Counted from the stretch's first letter, positions 45,408-62,419 are shown. The stretch: DNA of 64,000 nucleotides from Leisingera sp. ANG1 (GCF_000203975.2 NZ_AFCF02000009.1:180281-244280); one strand, 5' to 3'. Notes: generated from the letters alone by a model not told the origin. A program made the numbers and translations.

Positions 45408-46219
45408 GGCAGCAATGCCCTCACTTGATCGCCGGTGCGGCCGAAGTGCCGCTCCAGTGCCTCTTCAATTTTCTGCGGGGGCCATTTTCGGGCGTCGCCG
45501 ATCTGCACCGGGTCGGATTTGTTGTCGCCATGAACCGTCCGCAGGAAGGCCGGCACCGAGATGTCGGAGACCGTGTTGAGGTGCTGGGCGATACGGCGGT
45601 GGTTGTAGGTATAGGGGTTTACCGTCTCCCCCGCAGGCGCCACCACTGTCAGCCCGGCGGACAGCGGCAGCCGTTCACAGGCGTCATAGACGTCTGCCCC
45701 GCTGGCCCCCTTTTCCAGATAGAAACCGCGATTGTGGGCAATTGCAAAGGGCGCGCTGCCGCCGCCCTGCAGCGGGATCAGGCCGCGGGCGAGGCGCTTG
45801 GTGCGGCGGACAAAGTCCCCGTCCACCGCATCATCGTCATCCAGCCGGAACAGCACCCGATGGGTCGCCTGGGGCAGCGGGAGCAGAGCGAGGGCCTGCT
45901 TCAGCTGCTGGTAGTGGATTGCCGGCGCCGCGGCATGGCAGAAGATATTGGCATAGGGTTCGGTCAGGTCCAGCAGCCGCTCCAGATAGGGCGGCGGCAG
46001 GCTGTCGGAGGTCAGCACGATCAGCCGGAACCGCGGGTCGCTCTGCCGGGTCAGCGCATGCAGGCACAGGTTTTCAAACAGCCGGAACCGCAGCTCCATC
46101 CGTTCCGGGCTGAACAGATGCGCGGCCTTTTCCTCCAGCGTGCCGAAGCGTTCCGAATAGTAATCCGTGCTCAGCACGGAAAAGCGGACCAGCCCGGCCA
46201 TCCGCAGCCTGATGTCCAT
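45404..46219 (-). CDS. putative rhamnosyltransferase family protein, paralogue of 43727-44533
   Basis: A 271-residue glycosyltransferase-like protein when started at MDIRLRMAGLVRFSVL. The donor-site motif is RVLFRLDDDDAVDGDFVRR; other family text is PERMELRFRLFENLCLHAL and SDPRFRLIVLTSDSLPPPYL. It shares the overall pattern with the convergent gene at 43727 but is clearly diverged. It is translationally coupled to the downstream EamA transporter. Both sit between rpoC and rpsL, a joint that is usually occupied by little or nothing. Confidence 0.76.
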   Translation of the reverse strand: MDIRLRMAGLVRFSVLSTDYYSERFGTLEEKAAHLFSPERMELRFRLFENLCLHALTRQSDPRFRLIVLTSDSLPPPYLERLLDLTEPYANIFCHAAAPAIHYQQLKQALALLPLPQATHRVLFRLDDDDAVDGDFVRRTKRLARGLIPLQGGGSAPFAIAHNRGFYLEKGASGADVYDACERLPLSAGLTVVAPAGETVNPYTYNHRRIAQHLNTVSDISVPAFLRTVHGDNKSDPVQIGDARKWPPQKIEEALERHFGRTGDQVRALLP

Positions 46220-46267
46220 CCCTGCACCCTCCCTGCCCTGCAACAGATAGCCCCGGCAGCAGATGTG

Positions 46268-46306
46268 AAAAAGCCCCCGCATCAGCAATGCGGGGGCTTT
46301 TCTGTT
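46268..46306. terminator. terminator of the rplJL-rpoBC transcript (bidirectional)
   Basis: aaaagcccccgcat (46269-46282) pairs perfectly with atgcgggggctttt (46288-46301). T-runs follow on both strands (ctgttttt on plus, ttttt on minus). It lies 25 bases after the rpoC stop and before the rhamnosyltransferase-like gene. Confidence 0.92.
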
Positions 46307-46326
46307 TTTCGATCAGCTGCCGGAGC

Positions 46327-50568
<4,242 letters not shown>

Positions 50569-50621
50569 TTTGATACCTCAAATCTTGCGGAAGGGGGGAG
50601 CGGGAGAAGGGCGCGGGGCCC

Positions 50622-54758
<4,137 letters not shown>

Positions 54759-54904
54759 GTCAGATGTCACCTTTCGAGTTCTCACCGGTCAAGGAAGCCG
54801 CCGGGCCCCGGCTCCTTGCCCATACGAGACAGCGCGTTCGGATCAATTCATGGCCACCGTCCCGAAGGCAGCCTCCCGATCCTTTGAACTCCGCCTAAGA
54901 AAAC

Positions 54905-54968
54905 GCCTCTTGGATGAGGCCCTTTCTAAGACAGGTTCGGCTGGGCCCGGAAAAATCCGGACCCAGCC
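54905..54968 (-). promoter_or_regulatory. paired hairpins in the rplL-rpoB gap (possible attenuator and processing site)
   Basis: Read on the minus strand, the first stem (54968-54939) pairs ggctgggtccgg with ccgggcccagcc at 11 of 12 positions. The second (54920-54905, gcctc...gaggc) is followed by gttttc, like a weak terminator. In enterobacteria the rplL-rpoB gap carries an attenuator and an RNase III site; the same logic is inferred here. A 12-bp palindrome ccgatgcatcgg (54975-54986) lies just upstream. Confidence 0.5.
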
Positions 54969-55006
54969 AAATTTCCGATGCATCGGCGATGCACCAGAGG
55001 CAGGAC

Positions 55007-55381
55007 TTAGGCCAGCTCGACTTCGGCGCCAGCTGCTTCCAGCTTGGCTTTGATGTCTTCTGCTTCGGCTTTGTCGATGCCTTCTTTGATTTTGCCGCCA
55101 GCTTCGACCAGCTCTTTGGCTTCTTTCAGGCCCAGGCCGGTGATGCCGCGAACTTCTTTGATCACGTTGATCTTGGAAGCGCCGGCGTTCTTCAGAACGA
55201 CGTCGAATTCGGTCTTTTCTTCTTCAGCTGCGCCACCGGCGTCGCCGCCAGCTGCAACCATCACAGCGCCGCCAGCAGCGGGCTCGATGCCGTATTCGTC
55301 TTTCAGGATGGTTTTCAGTTCTTGTGCTTCCAGCAGGGTCAGACCCACGATGCTTTCTGCGAGTGCTTTCAGATCAGCCAT
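55007..55381 (-). CDS. rplL: 50S ribosomal protein L7/L12
   Basis: A 124-residue L7/L12, normal length. The N-terminal dimer domain starts [20 protein letters not shown]. An Ala/Gly-rich hinge ([15 protein letters not shown]) leads to the factor-binding C-terminal domain with [20 protein letters not shown]. It forms the flexible stalk with L10. It lies 80 bases after rplJ. Confidence 0.98.
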   Translation of the reverse strand: MADLKALAESIVGLTLLEAQELKTILKDEYGIEPAAGGAVMVAAGGDAGGAAEEEKTEFDVVLKNAGASKINVIKEVRGITGLGLKEAKELVEAGGKIKEGIDKAEAEDIKAKLEAAGAEVELA

Positions 55382-55461
55382 TGTTCAGCTCTTTCCGTTT
55401 ACAGTATGTGTGTTCCAACGTGCGGGCTTTTGCCCCACGCCAGCCATTCAGTGCCAACCGC

Positions 55462-55980
55462 TTACGCAGCTTCCGCCTTCTCTTCGATGGTCGAAAGGAT
55501 GCTTGCGATGTTGCTTGCAGGTGCGCCAATCGCGCCGGCGATGTTGGAAGCAGGTGCGCCAATGCAGCTTGCGATCTGAGCAATAAGCTCGTCGCGGGAC
55601 GGCATTTTCGACACGGCTTCGACACCGGCACGGTCCAGAGCGTTCTCACCCATTGCGCCGCCAAGGATCTCAAACTTTTTGTTTTCCTTGGCGAAATCCT
55701 CGGCCACTTTTGCAGCGGACACGGGATCTTCGGAGTAGGTCAGAACGGTCATACCCGTCAGCAGGCCGGCCATGCTTGCACACGGCTTACCCTCGAGGGC
55801 GATTTTGGCGAGCCTGTTCTTGGCAACACGCACGGAGCTGTTCGCGTCGCTTGCACGCGCGCGCAGATCCTGCATCTCGGCAACTGTCAGACCGGCGTAG
55901 TGAGCTACCACCACGACGCCAGAGCTTTCGAAGATCTGGCCGAGTTCCTCGACCACTTTCTCTTTCTGGGCTCTATCCAC
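55462..55980 (-). CDS. rplJ: 50S ribosomal protein L10
   Basis: A 172-residue L10 protein, the stalk base that carries L7/L12 dimers. I place the start at a GTG (55980; reads [14 protein letters not shown]), because ggagag lies five bases before it and relatives begin at this residue. A TTG four codons upstream overlaps the ribosome site itself and is unlikely. Landmarks are [20 protein letters not shown] and the C-terminal repeat [20 protein letters not shown]. It is preceded by a structured leader. Confidence 0.96.
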   Translation of the reverse strand: MDRAQKEKVVEELGQIFESSGVVVVAHYAGLTVAEMQDLRARASDANSSVRVAKNRLAKIALEGKPCASMAGLLTGMTVLTYSEDPVSAAKVAEDFAKENKKFEILGGAMGENALDRAGVEAVSKMPSRDELIAQIASCIGAPASNIAGAIGAPASNIASILSTIEEKAEAA

Positions 55981-56130
55981 AGTTCTCTCCAAGTTAGGGA
56001 TGCTTGCGCATCCCGGCTCATATTTGCCGAACCAGATGGCCCGGCGTTCAGGTCCGTTTTACGGGATGAGCCAAAGTCGCCCGAGGGAATGAAAACCCTC
56101 GATCTTCCTGGTCTTACCCGTCTCAGGAGG
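55981..56130 (-). promoter_or_regulatory. putative L10 operon leader
   Basis: The 150 bases upstream of rplJ on the minus strand contain a perfect hairpin (gggatgc-gcaa-gcatccc at 56014-55997) ending about ten bases before the ribosome site. Other GC-rich stem segments lie further up, near 56060-56110. In many bacteria L10 with L7/L12 binds such a leader to repress its own translation. The position fits, but I cannot identify the conserved L10-binding fold with certainty. Confidence 0.35.
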
Positions 56131-56306
56131 GAAATTAAGACCCGATCGAAAGGCCACCCACCATCTTGGACGAAATGAAATAAAGCGCACGACGAATCGC
56201 ACGCTTTATCTCAAGGCCGTAGTTAGTGGTATTTGACGGGTTTTCCAAGGGCGAAAATAGAAATTTGAGATAGGCAATCCACCAGATCCTTCGACCAACT
56301 TTTAAG

Positions 56307-56341
56307 TTGACAAACATATTTTAGATTTTTAAAGTATGTTT
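56307..56341 (+). promoter_or_regulatory. promoter with overlapping inverted repeat before the 56367 gene
   Basis: ttgaca (56307-56312) lies 17 bases before taaagt (56330-56335), a good sigma-70 type pair in a strikingly AT-rich stretch. An inverted repeat aaacata (56312-56318) / tatgttt (56335-56341) spans exactly the spacer and -10 box, so a protein bound to it would block the promoter. Autoregulation by the small protein encoded next is possible but untested. Confidence 0.6.
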
Positions 56342-56366
56342 ACTGATGCAAAATAGGATTGAGAAA

Positions 56367-56636
56367 ATGAATAGACGTCACCAAGACATGCTCGAATCCC
56401 GCATTGACGAGCTCGTGCTAACCAAGGGCTGGACCACGATAAGAGCAGAGGAGCTCCGCCTTTGGTATGAGCAAAAAGTCACAAAAGGCGTTTGGCGCGA
56501 TATTCAGAACCGCGTCGATACGCTCAGCGAAGAAACTGAAAACCCAAAACTCAAAGTTGGAGTATACGACTACGACGGAAACTTCCTGTTAGTCGACCTC
56601 TCTGAGATTGGCACCCTCTCCGACTTGGCCAAGTAA
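56367..56636 (+). CDS. small hypothetical protein inserted between rplA and rplJ
   Basis: An 89-residue, charged, AT-rich gene product. It starts MNRRHQDMLESRIDELVLTK after agga at eight bases; an ATG at 56346 is open but too close to the predicted transcription start. The N-terminal 50 residues are helical and basic (WTTIRAEELRLWYEQKVTKG), the C-terminal part acidic (YDYDGNFLLVDLSEIGTL). It is transcribed against the ribosomal genes, from its own promoter, and ends just before the rplA terminator. No family recognised; size, charge and the operator-like repeat would suit a small DNA-binding regulator or antitoxin, which is only a suggestion. Confidence 0.6.
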   Translation: MNRRHQDMLESRIDELVLTKGWTTIRAEELRLWYEQKVTKGVWRDIQNRVDTLSEETENPKLKVGVYDYDGNFLLVDLSEIGTLSDLAK

Positions 56637-56648
56637 ACCCACCTCCCA

Positions 56649-56681
56649 AAGAAAAAGGGCGGCCCTTGCGGAGCCGCCCTT
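56649..56681 (-). terminator. intrinsic terminator after rplA
   Basis: aagggcggc (56681-56673 on the minus strand) pairs perfectly with gccgccctt (56663-56655), followed by ttttctttg. It ends the secE-nusG or rplK-rplA transcript, so rplJL-rpoBC must be started by its own promoter in this genome. Confidence 0.9.
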
Positions 56682-56704
56682 CCTGACATCAGCTGTGCGC
56701 CCGA

Positions 56705-57403
56705 TTACTCGGTGACAGCGTTGTCCACGTCAACCGTGATGCCCGGACCCATGGTCGAGGACAGGTTGATCTTTTTCATGTAGGCACCTTTGGCGCCGGT
56801 CGGCTTGGCTTTGGCCACGGCCGACACGAAGGCACGGACGTTCTCGACCAGCTTGGCTTCGTCGAAGGACGCTTTGCCGACGCCGGCATGCACAACGCCG
56901 CCTTTTTCCGCTTTGAACTGGACTTCGCCGCCCTTGGCTGCTTCCACGGCCGCTTTCACGTCCATGGTCACGGTGCCGACTTTCGGGTTCGGCATCAGGT
57001 TGCGCGGGCCCAGGATTTTGCCCAGACGGCCGACGACCGGCATCATGTCCGGGGTGGCGATGCAGCGGTCAAAGTCGATCTTGCCGCCCTGGATCGCTTC
57101 CATCAGGTCTTCGGCGCCGACGATGTCTGCACCGGCTGCGGTCGCTTCGTCAGCTTTGGGGCCGCGGGCGAACACAGCAACGCGCATGGCTTTGCCGGTG
57201 CCGTTCGGCAGGCCGACCACGCCGCGGACCATCTGGTCTGCGTGGCGGGTGTCAACGCCCAGGTTCAGGGAGATCTCGACGGTTTCGTCGAATTTCGAGG
57301 TTGCGTTGGCTTTCACCAGGGCAACAGCTTCTTCCACGGACAGGTTTTCTTTGCCTGCGAAAGCTTCGCGCGCGGCGCGGGTGCGTTTACCGAGCCTTGC
57401 CAT
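56705..57403 (-). CDS. rplA: 50S ribosomal protein L1
   Basis: A 232-residue L1 protein, normal length. It starts [20 protein letters not shown], carries [20 protein letters not shown] and [20 protein letters not shown], and forms the mobile L1 stalk at the E site. L1 represses the L11 operon in other bacteria. It lies one base after the rplK stop, so the two are coupled. Confidence 0.98.
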   Translation of the reverse strand: MARLGKRTRAAREAFAGKENLSVEEAVALVKANATSKFDETVEISLNLGVDTRHADQMVRGVVGLPNGTGKAMRVAVFARGPKADEATAAGADIVGAEDLMEAIQGGKIDFDRCIATPDMMPVVGRLGKILGPRNLMPNPKVGTVTMDVKAAVEAAKGGEVQFKAEKGGVVHAGVGKASFDEAKLVENVRAFVSAVAKAKPTGAKGAYMKKINLSSTMGPGITVDVDNAVTE

Positions 57404-57404
57404 C

Positions 57405-57830
57405 TTACTTCACCTCGATGCCCATGGAGCGGGCGGAGCCCAGGATGATCTGCATTGCCGCGTCGATGTCGTTGGCGTTCAGATCTTTCATCTTGGCTTC
57501 GGCGATCTCTTTCACCTGGGCCACGGTCACGGTGCCGACGGTTTCCCGGCTCGGGTTGTTCGCGCCGGATTTCACCTTGGCCGCCTTCTTCAGGTAGTAA
57601 GACGCGGGCGGCGTCTTGATGTCCATGGTGAAGGACTTGTCCTGATAGTAGGTGATCACGGTCGGGCACGGCGCGCCGGGCTCCATGTCTGCGGTCTTGG
57701 CGTTGAACGCCTTGCAGAATTCCATGATGTTGATGCCGCGCTGACCCAGGGCCGGGCCGACGGGCGGAGAGGGGTTTGCCTGACCTGCAGGAACCTGCAG
57801 CTTCATCGAACCAACAAGCTTCTTAGCCAT
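57405..57830 (-). CDS. rplK: 50S ribosomal protein L11
   Basis: A 141-residue L11 protein, normal length. It starts [20 protein letters not shown] and includes [20 protein letters not shown], the thiostrepton-region and stalk-binding surface. It is needed for the stringent response through RelA. The upstream spacer to the accessory gene is about 245 bases and contains a possible promoter. Confidence 0.98.
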   Translation of the reverse strand: MAKKLVGSMKLQVPAGQANPSPPVGPALGQRGINIMEFCKAFNAKTADMEPGAPCPTVITYYQDKSFTMDIKTPPASYYLKKAAKVKSGANNPSRETVGTVTVAQVKEIAEAKMKDLNANDIDAAMQIILGSARSMGIEVK

Positions 57831-57952
57831 TTGGTTGTCCTTTCAACGAGGACGGAACGCGTTCCGCCCGGAGAATGTTGCGTGGTCGGATGTCAGGGTC
57901 GCGACCCATTCATCTCCCACGAGAGAATCTCGCCCGAAGACGATAGAGGCGG

Positions 57953-57981
57953 CGTTTACAGGGGAATGTTGGTGTTGGCAA
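57953..57981 (-). promoter_or_regulatory. possible promoter of rplK-rplA
   Basis: On the minus strand ttgcca (57981-57976) is 17 bases from taaacg (57958-57953). This is a modest match to a sigma-70 promoter, about 120 bases before the rplK start. A separate promoter is plausible because an accessory gene and the nusG terminator lie upstream. A perfect palindrome cggaacgcgttccg (57853-57866) lies in the leader. Confidence 0.35.
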
Positions 57982-58075
57982 GTGGGCGGGAGGGGAATTG
58001 AGCAAACCCGGCTCGAGCCTAGCCGAAAGCAATTCCGTTCCATTTTGACTGGTGGACGTGAACGCTTGCGATCAG

Positions 58076-58660
58076 CTAGTGACGCCCCGTCCGGACCCAA
58101 TCGGAAGGAAGCTGATGCCACGGCTGGTCAGGAAAACGCCGCGCCATCTCTTCCTTGAGTTTTCGCTCCCGGGAAACGGGGCCGCCAACATGCCAAGCAG
58201 CTTCCTCAACTCCGAAATCGGCGGTTAACCGGGCTGGCAAGTGATGCTCAGCGTCCCATACTGCAACAACTTCAAGATCCTGTATGGCCGGGTCCTCCAG
58301 TCGCGTTTCACGAGTAGCACCCCCTCCCTCCCAAATGGTTACAGCAAGCGTGCCAACCGGCCACTGAACCTGCGGGGGAACAATGTGCAGCGCCCCAGCG
58401 AGATCATAGCGTCCGAGCTTGACCCACCGGCCCGCACGGAGGGCTCGCGTTATTGACGGGAATGCGACCGACACCACAGACATCACTGGCGACGAGAGAA
58501 TATCTTTGACATTGGCGACTTCGTGATCCCGGCGCCGAAAGAACCCTACCGACTTTTCGGAGGTGACCTGACCGTAATAGATCCATTCACCTTCGCCAAA
58601 TAGAGCGTATAGCGTTCCTGACTTCAGGTCGGCCCGAGCTTTGGGATTAACTTCAAACAT
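58076..58660 (-). CDS. hypothetical protein inserted between nusG and rplK, weakly Imm26-like
   Basis: A 194-residue protein starting MFEVNPKARADLKSGTLYAL and continuing FGEGEWIYYGQVTSEKSVGF. This N-terminal beta-rich segment faintly resembles immunity protein 26 and related SH3-like folds. The rest includes RALRAGRWVKLGRYDLAGAL and ends QPWHQLPSDWVRTGRH. Codon use is less biased than in the ribosomal genes. It follows the nusG terminator on the same strand and is preceded by its own spacer of about 100 bases. The immunity suggestion is weak; no toxin gene is adjacent. Confidence 0.6.
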   Translation of the reverse strand: MFEVNPKARADLKSGTLYALFGEGEWIYYGQVTSEKSVGFFRRRDHEVANVKDILSSPVMSVVSVAFPSITRALRAGRWVKLGRYDLAGALHIVPPQVQWPVGTLAVTIWEGGGATRETRLEDPAIQDLEVVAVWDAEHHLPARLTADFGVEEAAWHVGGPVSRERKLKEEMARRFPDQPWHQLPSDWVRTGRH

Positions 58661-58762
58661 CGCCGCACCATTGCGAGGGATACCCCCCACGTCAACAACT
58701 GCTCACCCTTCCGGACCTCTAAGCCAAACCAATTGAACGAAAGGTCTAGATATCTGCCAAAC

Positions 58763-58793
58763 AAAAAAACGCCGCGTTGAACCCAACGCGGCG
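58763..58793 (-). terminator. intrinsic terminator after nusG
   Basis: cgccgcgttg (58793-58784 on the minus strand) pairs perfectly with caacgcggcg (58779-58770), followed by seven T. It separates secE-nusG from the accessory gene and rplK. Confidence 0.93.
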
Positions 58794-58817
58794 CCTCAAA
58801 TTCCACTGGGCGGCAAC

Positions 58818-59351
58818 TCACCCCTGCTTGGTCACCTGGGTGAAGTCCAGCTCGACCGGGGTCTCGCGGCCGAAGATCGACACGGTGACCTTGAGCTTCT
58901 GGTTGTCCTCGTCGACCTCTTCGACCATGCCGTCGAAATCCTCGAACGGGCCGTCGTTCACCTTCACCTTCTCGCCGATCTCGAAGTGGATCAGGGTGCG
59001 CGGCGCCTCGACGCCTTCCTCGACGCGGCCCAGGATGCCCTGCACCTCAGCGTCGCGCATCGGCATCGGGCGGCCCTGCGGGCCCAGGAAACCGGTGACG
59101 CGGTTGATCGAGGAAATCAGGTGATAGCCGCGGTCGGACATTTCCATGTGCACCAGCACGTAGCCGGGCATGAAGCGGCGCTCGGTCGAGACCTTCTTGC
59201 CGCGGCGGATCTCGATCACCTCTTCGGTGGGGACCAGAACCTCGTCGATCTCGTCCTCAAGGCCCTGTTCTGCGACCGAGGTGCGGATCTGCTCTGCGAT
59301 TTTCTTTTCGAAGTTCGAAAGAACGCTGACCGAATACCACCGTTTCGCCAT
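58818..59351 (-). CDS. nusG: transcription termination/antitermination protein NusG
   Basis: A 177-residue NusG, normal length. The NGN domain starts [20 protein letters not shown] and includes [16 protein letters not shown] and [13 protein letters not shown]. The KOW domain is at [20 protein letters not shown]. It binds RNA polymerase and links to Rho or S10. Starts 30 codons further up are open but not family-like. It lies about 215 bases after secE, with nothing recognisable in between. Confidence 0.97.
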   Translation of the reverse strand: MAKRWYSVSVLSNFEKKIAEQIRTSVAEQGLEDEIDEVLVPTEEVIEIRRGKKVSTERRFMPGYVLVHMEMSDRGYHLISSINRVTGFLGPQGRPMPMRDAEVQGILGRVEEGVEAPRTLIHFEIGEKVKVNDGPFEDFDGMVEEVDEDNQKLKVTVSIFGRETPVELDFTQVTKQG

Positions 59352-59568
59352 GAACCGTTGTCCTTGTTCTGCCGGGCGGGCCACTTGCCGCGCCGCTGCC
59401 TGTTCATTCCGCTGCAGCCCCGGGGCTGCGCTCTCCAACAAAAAGCGGCGTGCAAACCGAATCGCTGCACGCCCGCCTCAATAATTCCTGCTCAGGTACC
59501 GCCCATCGCTGCCAAGATCAAGTGCAGCGCAGCAATTGCGGCCCCAAAGCCCAAGTACCGCTGCGGAC

Positions 59569-59766
59569 TTAGCCGAACATCCCCAGAAGCCCTTGCAGGC
59601 CAAAGCGGATCAGCAGGTCCACCAGCGCAAAGAACAGCGCCGTCAGCGCCGCCATGATGAACACCATGACCGTGGTCAGCAGCACTTCGCGGCGGGTCGG
59701 CCAGACGACCTTGGAGACTTCGGCGCGAACCTGCTGGATGAACTGAACGGGGTTGATAGTTGCCAT
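59569..59766 (-). CDS. secE: preprotein translocase subunit SecE
   Basis: A 65-residue single-helix SecE, the short alphaproteobacterial form. It has the amphipathic segment NPVQFIQQVRAEVSKVVWPT and the membrane helix VMVFIMAALTALFFALVDLL. It clamps SecY in the Sec translocon. Its usual neighbour tRNA-Trp is on the same strand upstream, but a glycosyltransferase gene on the other strand lies between them. Confidence 0.96.
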   Translation of the reverse strand: MATINPVQFIQQVRAEVSKVVWPTRREVLLTTVMVFIMAALTALFFALVDLLIRFGLQGLLGMFG

Positions 59767-59991
59767 ACTGGGGGTGTCTCTCTGCTAGCAGTCAGGGCGA
59801 TGTAACCGGAGCGGCCCGTGAATTCAAGCCCTGCGGCCCTCCTGCCCGGCCCGTTGCGGGTGTTGCGCAGGCAGCGGACGCCGGGTCAATCCAATTTTAA
59901 TCCACTACTGGCAAAATTGACTCCAGAGGTTCCCTGCGGCCCATCGCGCCGCCCGGGAGCCGGACCGTGTGAATTATTGAGATCGGAAGCC

Positions 59992-62109
59992 ATGACACCT
60001 GCCAATTCCCTGTCCGAGGCCGAACAGTTCGAACGCGACGCCAAGTTTGAAGATGCCGCCATGGCCTATGCCGGCATCCTGTCCCGCAACCCCCGCAACA
60101 AGCGCGCGCAATCGGCGCTGGAGGGGCTGCGCAAACGGCTGGACTCGCAGACCGATCCGTCGCCGGTGCATCAGGCCGGGCTGGAGGAGGCGCTGGCAGA
60201 GGGCCGTCCTTTCGAGGCTGCGGAAAGCTGCGGCGCGCTGCTCAAGACCTTCCGCGAATCGCATTTCCTGTGGGATTTCCTGGGCCGCTGCCACCTGGCC
60301 GCGGGCCATCTGGACAATGCCGCCACCTGTTTGAACAAGGCGATCGGGATCAATCCCCGTGCCGCCGGCAGCTATGCTGCGATGGGCCGGGTGAAGGCCG
60401 CCCGCGGCGAGCTGGACAATGCCATGGCGCTTTATGACAAGGCGCTGATGCTGGCCGCGGGCTGCCTGCAGGCGCTGCACGGCAAGGCAGAGGTGCTGAT
60501 CAAGCGCGGCCAGAGCCAGAAGGCGGCCATCATGCTGCGCAAGGCGGTTGCTCTGGCTCCGCATGACGCGGCGCTGCATGTCACCCTGGCGGGCCTCCTG
60601 ACCCAGCAGGGCGCGGTGGAGGACGCCAAGGAACACTACACCCAGGCCGTCCGCCTGAACCCCGCCCTGACCGAGGCCCGCTACCAGCTGGGCCTGCTGT
60701 TGAAGGCTGAGGGCGCCTTTGCCGCCGCCCTGCCCTGTTTCGACAAGGTGCTGCAGGCCAGTCCTTCCGATGACCGCGCCCGCACCCAGCGGCTGCATGT
60801 CCTGGCAGAGCTCTGCGACTGGAAATGGCTGCCGGAATACGGTGATTTCCGCCGCCAACTGGGCCTGCGCGGCAGCGGCTGCGATCCCAGCGCTCTGATG
60901 CTGATGGAGGACAACCCCGACCTCTTGCGCGCCCGCGCCCAATCCTATGCCAGCGAGTTGTTCGGCACGGCTGAGCTGAACAGCACCCCGCCTGCAGGCC
61001 AGCGCCCCGCGCGGCTGCGCATCGGCTATTTCTTCGCCGCCCGCGACGCCGCGGCGGTGCTGGACCAGCACGGCGGAATGCTTGCCGCCCACGATGATGG
61101 CCGCTTTGACATCCGCATCTATGCGGTTGGCGCAGGCCTGCCGGACAGCGCGGCGCAGAGGTTTGACGGCCTCAAGGTTCTGGATGCCAGCGCCACGGAT
61201 CAGATGGCGGCGGCGGTGAAGGCAGACCAATTGGACGCCGCGGTGGATCTCTCCGGCTATTCCGGCGGCGGTGCGCTGCCGCTGTTCGCCGCCCGGCTGG
61301 CGCCGCTGCACATCCTGTTCCCCGGCTATCCCGGCACCATGGGCACCGCCGCCTATGACTACCTGATCAGCGACGCCGCCGCCTACCCACCCGGCAGCGA
61401 ACGCTACCACAACGAGCACCTGCTGCGACTGGCAGATGGCCATCAAGCGGTGGCCCCGGCCACACTGGCCAACGCCCCGGACCGCGCCGCCTTCGGCCTG
61501 CCCGCAGAGGGCTTCGTGTTCTCCAGCTTTGCGTCTGGCAGCCATATCACACCGCAGGAATTCGACATCTGGATGCGCCTTCTGCAAAGCGCTCCGGACA
61601 GCGTCCTGTGGCTGGCGGACAACGGTGAACATGCGATGTCCAACCTGCGCCGCGCCGCCGCTGCGCGCGGTGTCGATCCGGACCGCCTGGTCTTTGCCCC
61701 GGCAGCCAGCCGCGATGATCACCTGGCCCGCCTGCCGCTGGCGGATCTGGTCCTGGACACGTTCACCGTAAACGCCACCGCCGCCGCCCGCGACGCCCTG
61801 GCTGCAGGGGTTCCGGTCCTCACCCTGCCCGGCCAGCAATCCGCCGCCCGCACCTCCGCCAGCCTGCTGCAATCCGCCGGGCTGCCGGAGATGATTGCCG
61901 AAAGCATACAAGGCTATGAGGCCAAAGCCGCGGAACTGGCTGCTGACAGCACATCCGCCGCCAGCCTGCGCAGCAAGCTCCGCACCCAGCAGCAGACCGC
62001 CGCGCTGTTCAGCCCGGAACGGCTGGCCCGGCAGGTGGAGCGCACCTTTGACGCCGCCTGCGAACGGCAGCAGCAGGGGCTGGCCCCGGCCCATCTGGAT
62101 CTGGTGTGA
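59992..62109 (+). CDS. TPR-repeat glycosyltransferase, O-GlcNAc transferase SPINDLY-like
   Basis: A 705-residue protein. Residues about 1-290 form tetratricopeptide repeats (for example AAGSYAAMGRVKAARGELDN, DAALHVTLAGLLTQQGAVED). The C-terminal half matches the GT41 catalytic region of OGT/SPINDLY-type enzymes: DAAVDLSGYSGGGALPLFAA, HILFPGYPGTMGTAAYDYLI, the acceptor-loop text HNEHLLRL, FSSFASGSHITPQEFDIWMR and DALAAGVPVLTLPGQQSAAR. Such bacterial enzymes transfer sugars to proteins, for example flagellin or surface proteins. Start MTPANSLSEAEQFERD follows a ggaag site. It is oriented against the flanking secE and tRNA-Trp, so it is independently transcribed. Confidence 0.87.
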   Translation: MTPANSLSEAEQFERDAKFEDAAMAYAGILSRNPRNKRAQSALEGLRKRLDSQTDPSPVHQAGLEEALAEGRPFEAAESCGALLKTFRESHFLWDFLGRCHLAAGHLDNAATCLNKAIGINPRAAGSYAAMGRVKAARGELDNAMALYDKALMLAAGCLQALHGKAEVLIKRGQSQKAAIMLRKAVALAPHDAALHVTLAGLLTQQGAVEDAKEHYTQAVRLNPALTEARYQLGLLLKAEGAFAAALPCFDKVLQASPSDDRARTQRLHVLAELCDWKWLPEYGDFRRQLGLRGSGCDPSALMLMEDNPDLLRARAQSYASELFGTAELNSTPPAGQRPARLRIGYFFAARDAAAVLDQHGGMLAAHDDGRFDIRIYAVGAGLPDSAAQRFDGLKVLDASATDQMAAAVKADQLDAAVDLSGYSGGGALPLFAARLAPLHILFPGYPGTMGTAAYDYLISDAAAYPPGSERYHNEHLLRLADGHQAVAPATLANAPDRAAFGLPAEGFVFSSFASGSHITPQEFDIWMRLLQSAPDSVLWLADNGEHAMSNLRRAAAARGVDPDRLVFAPAASRDDHLARLPLADLVLDTFTVNATAAARDALAAGVPVLTLPGQQSAARTSASLLQSAGLPEMIAESIQGYEAKAAELAADSTSAASLRSKLRTQQQTAALFSPERLARQVERTFDAACERQQQGLAPAHLDLV

Positions 62110-62169
62110 CCTGGCACGCCAAACGGCCTGCCCGAAAGGGCAGTGCTGTACCGGCGATGTGCGGGAAAA

Positions 62170-62245
62170 TGGCAGGGGCAGCAGGGTTCGAACCCGCGAC
62201 CTACGGTTTTGGAGACCGTCGCTCTACCAACTGAGCTATACCCCT
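62170..62245 (-). tRNA. tRNA-Trp (anticodon CCA)
   Basis: On the minus strand the gene reads aggggta for the acceptor 5' strand, a D-arm tagctcagttggtagagc, an anticodon stem acggt-ctccaaa-accgt with anticodon CCA, a T-arm cgggttcgaacccg, and tgcccct closing the acceptor. Discriminator G is at 62173 and CCA is encoded (62172-62170). Seven acceptor pairs form with one G-U. tRNA-Trp upstream of secE-nusG is a common arrangement in bacteria. Confidence 0.96.
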
Positions 62246-62419
62246 GTGGTGCGGCATGTCCTACGGCAGGCGCGCTGCGGAGGCAAGAGGGAAAAGCGCA
62301 TTTTCTTGCGCCGCCCGGGCGGTTTGCCCGCCGTGGGCTTTCCCTGGGCTTTGCCCCGGCGCAGCCATGCAGTATGACGGGGCAAATGCCGGGGCCAAGC
62401 CCCTGTGCCCCCTGCAGGA

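Noticed and set aside
56135..56317. 60-residue AT-rich frame on the minus strand upstream of rplJ
   Set aside because: No ribosome site; its AT-rich start is better explained by the promoter of the opposite small gene. An inverted repeat in it (ataaagcg at 56180-56187, cgctttat at 56202-56209) was noted but has no clear role.
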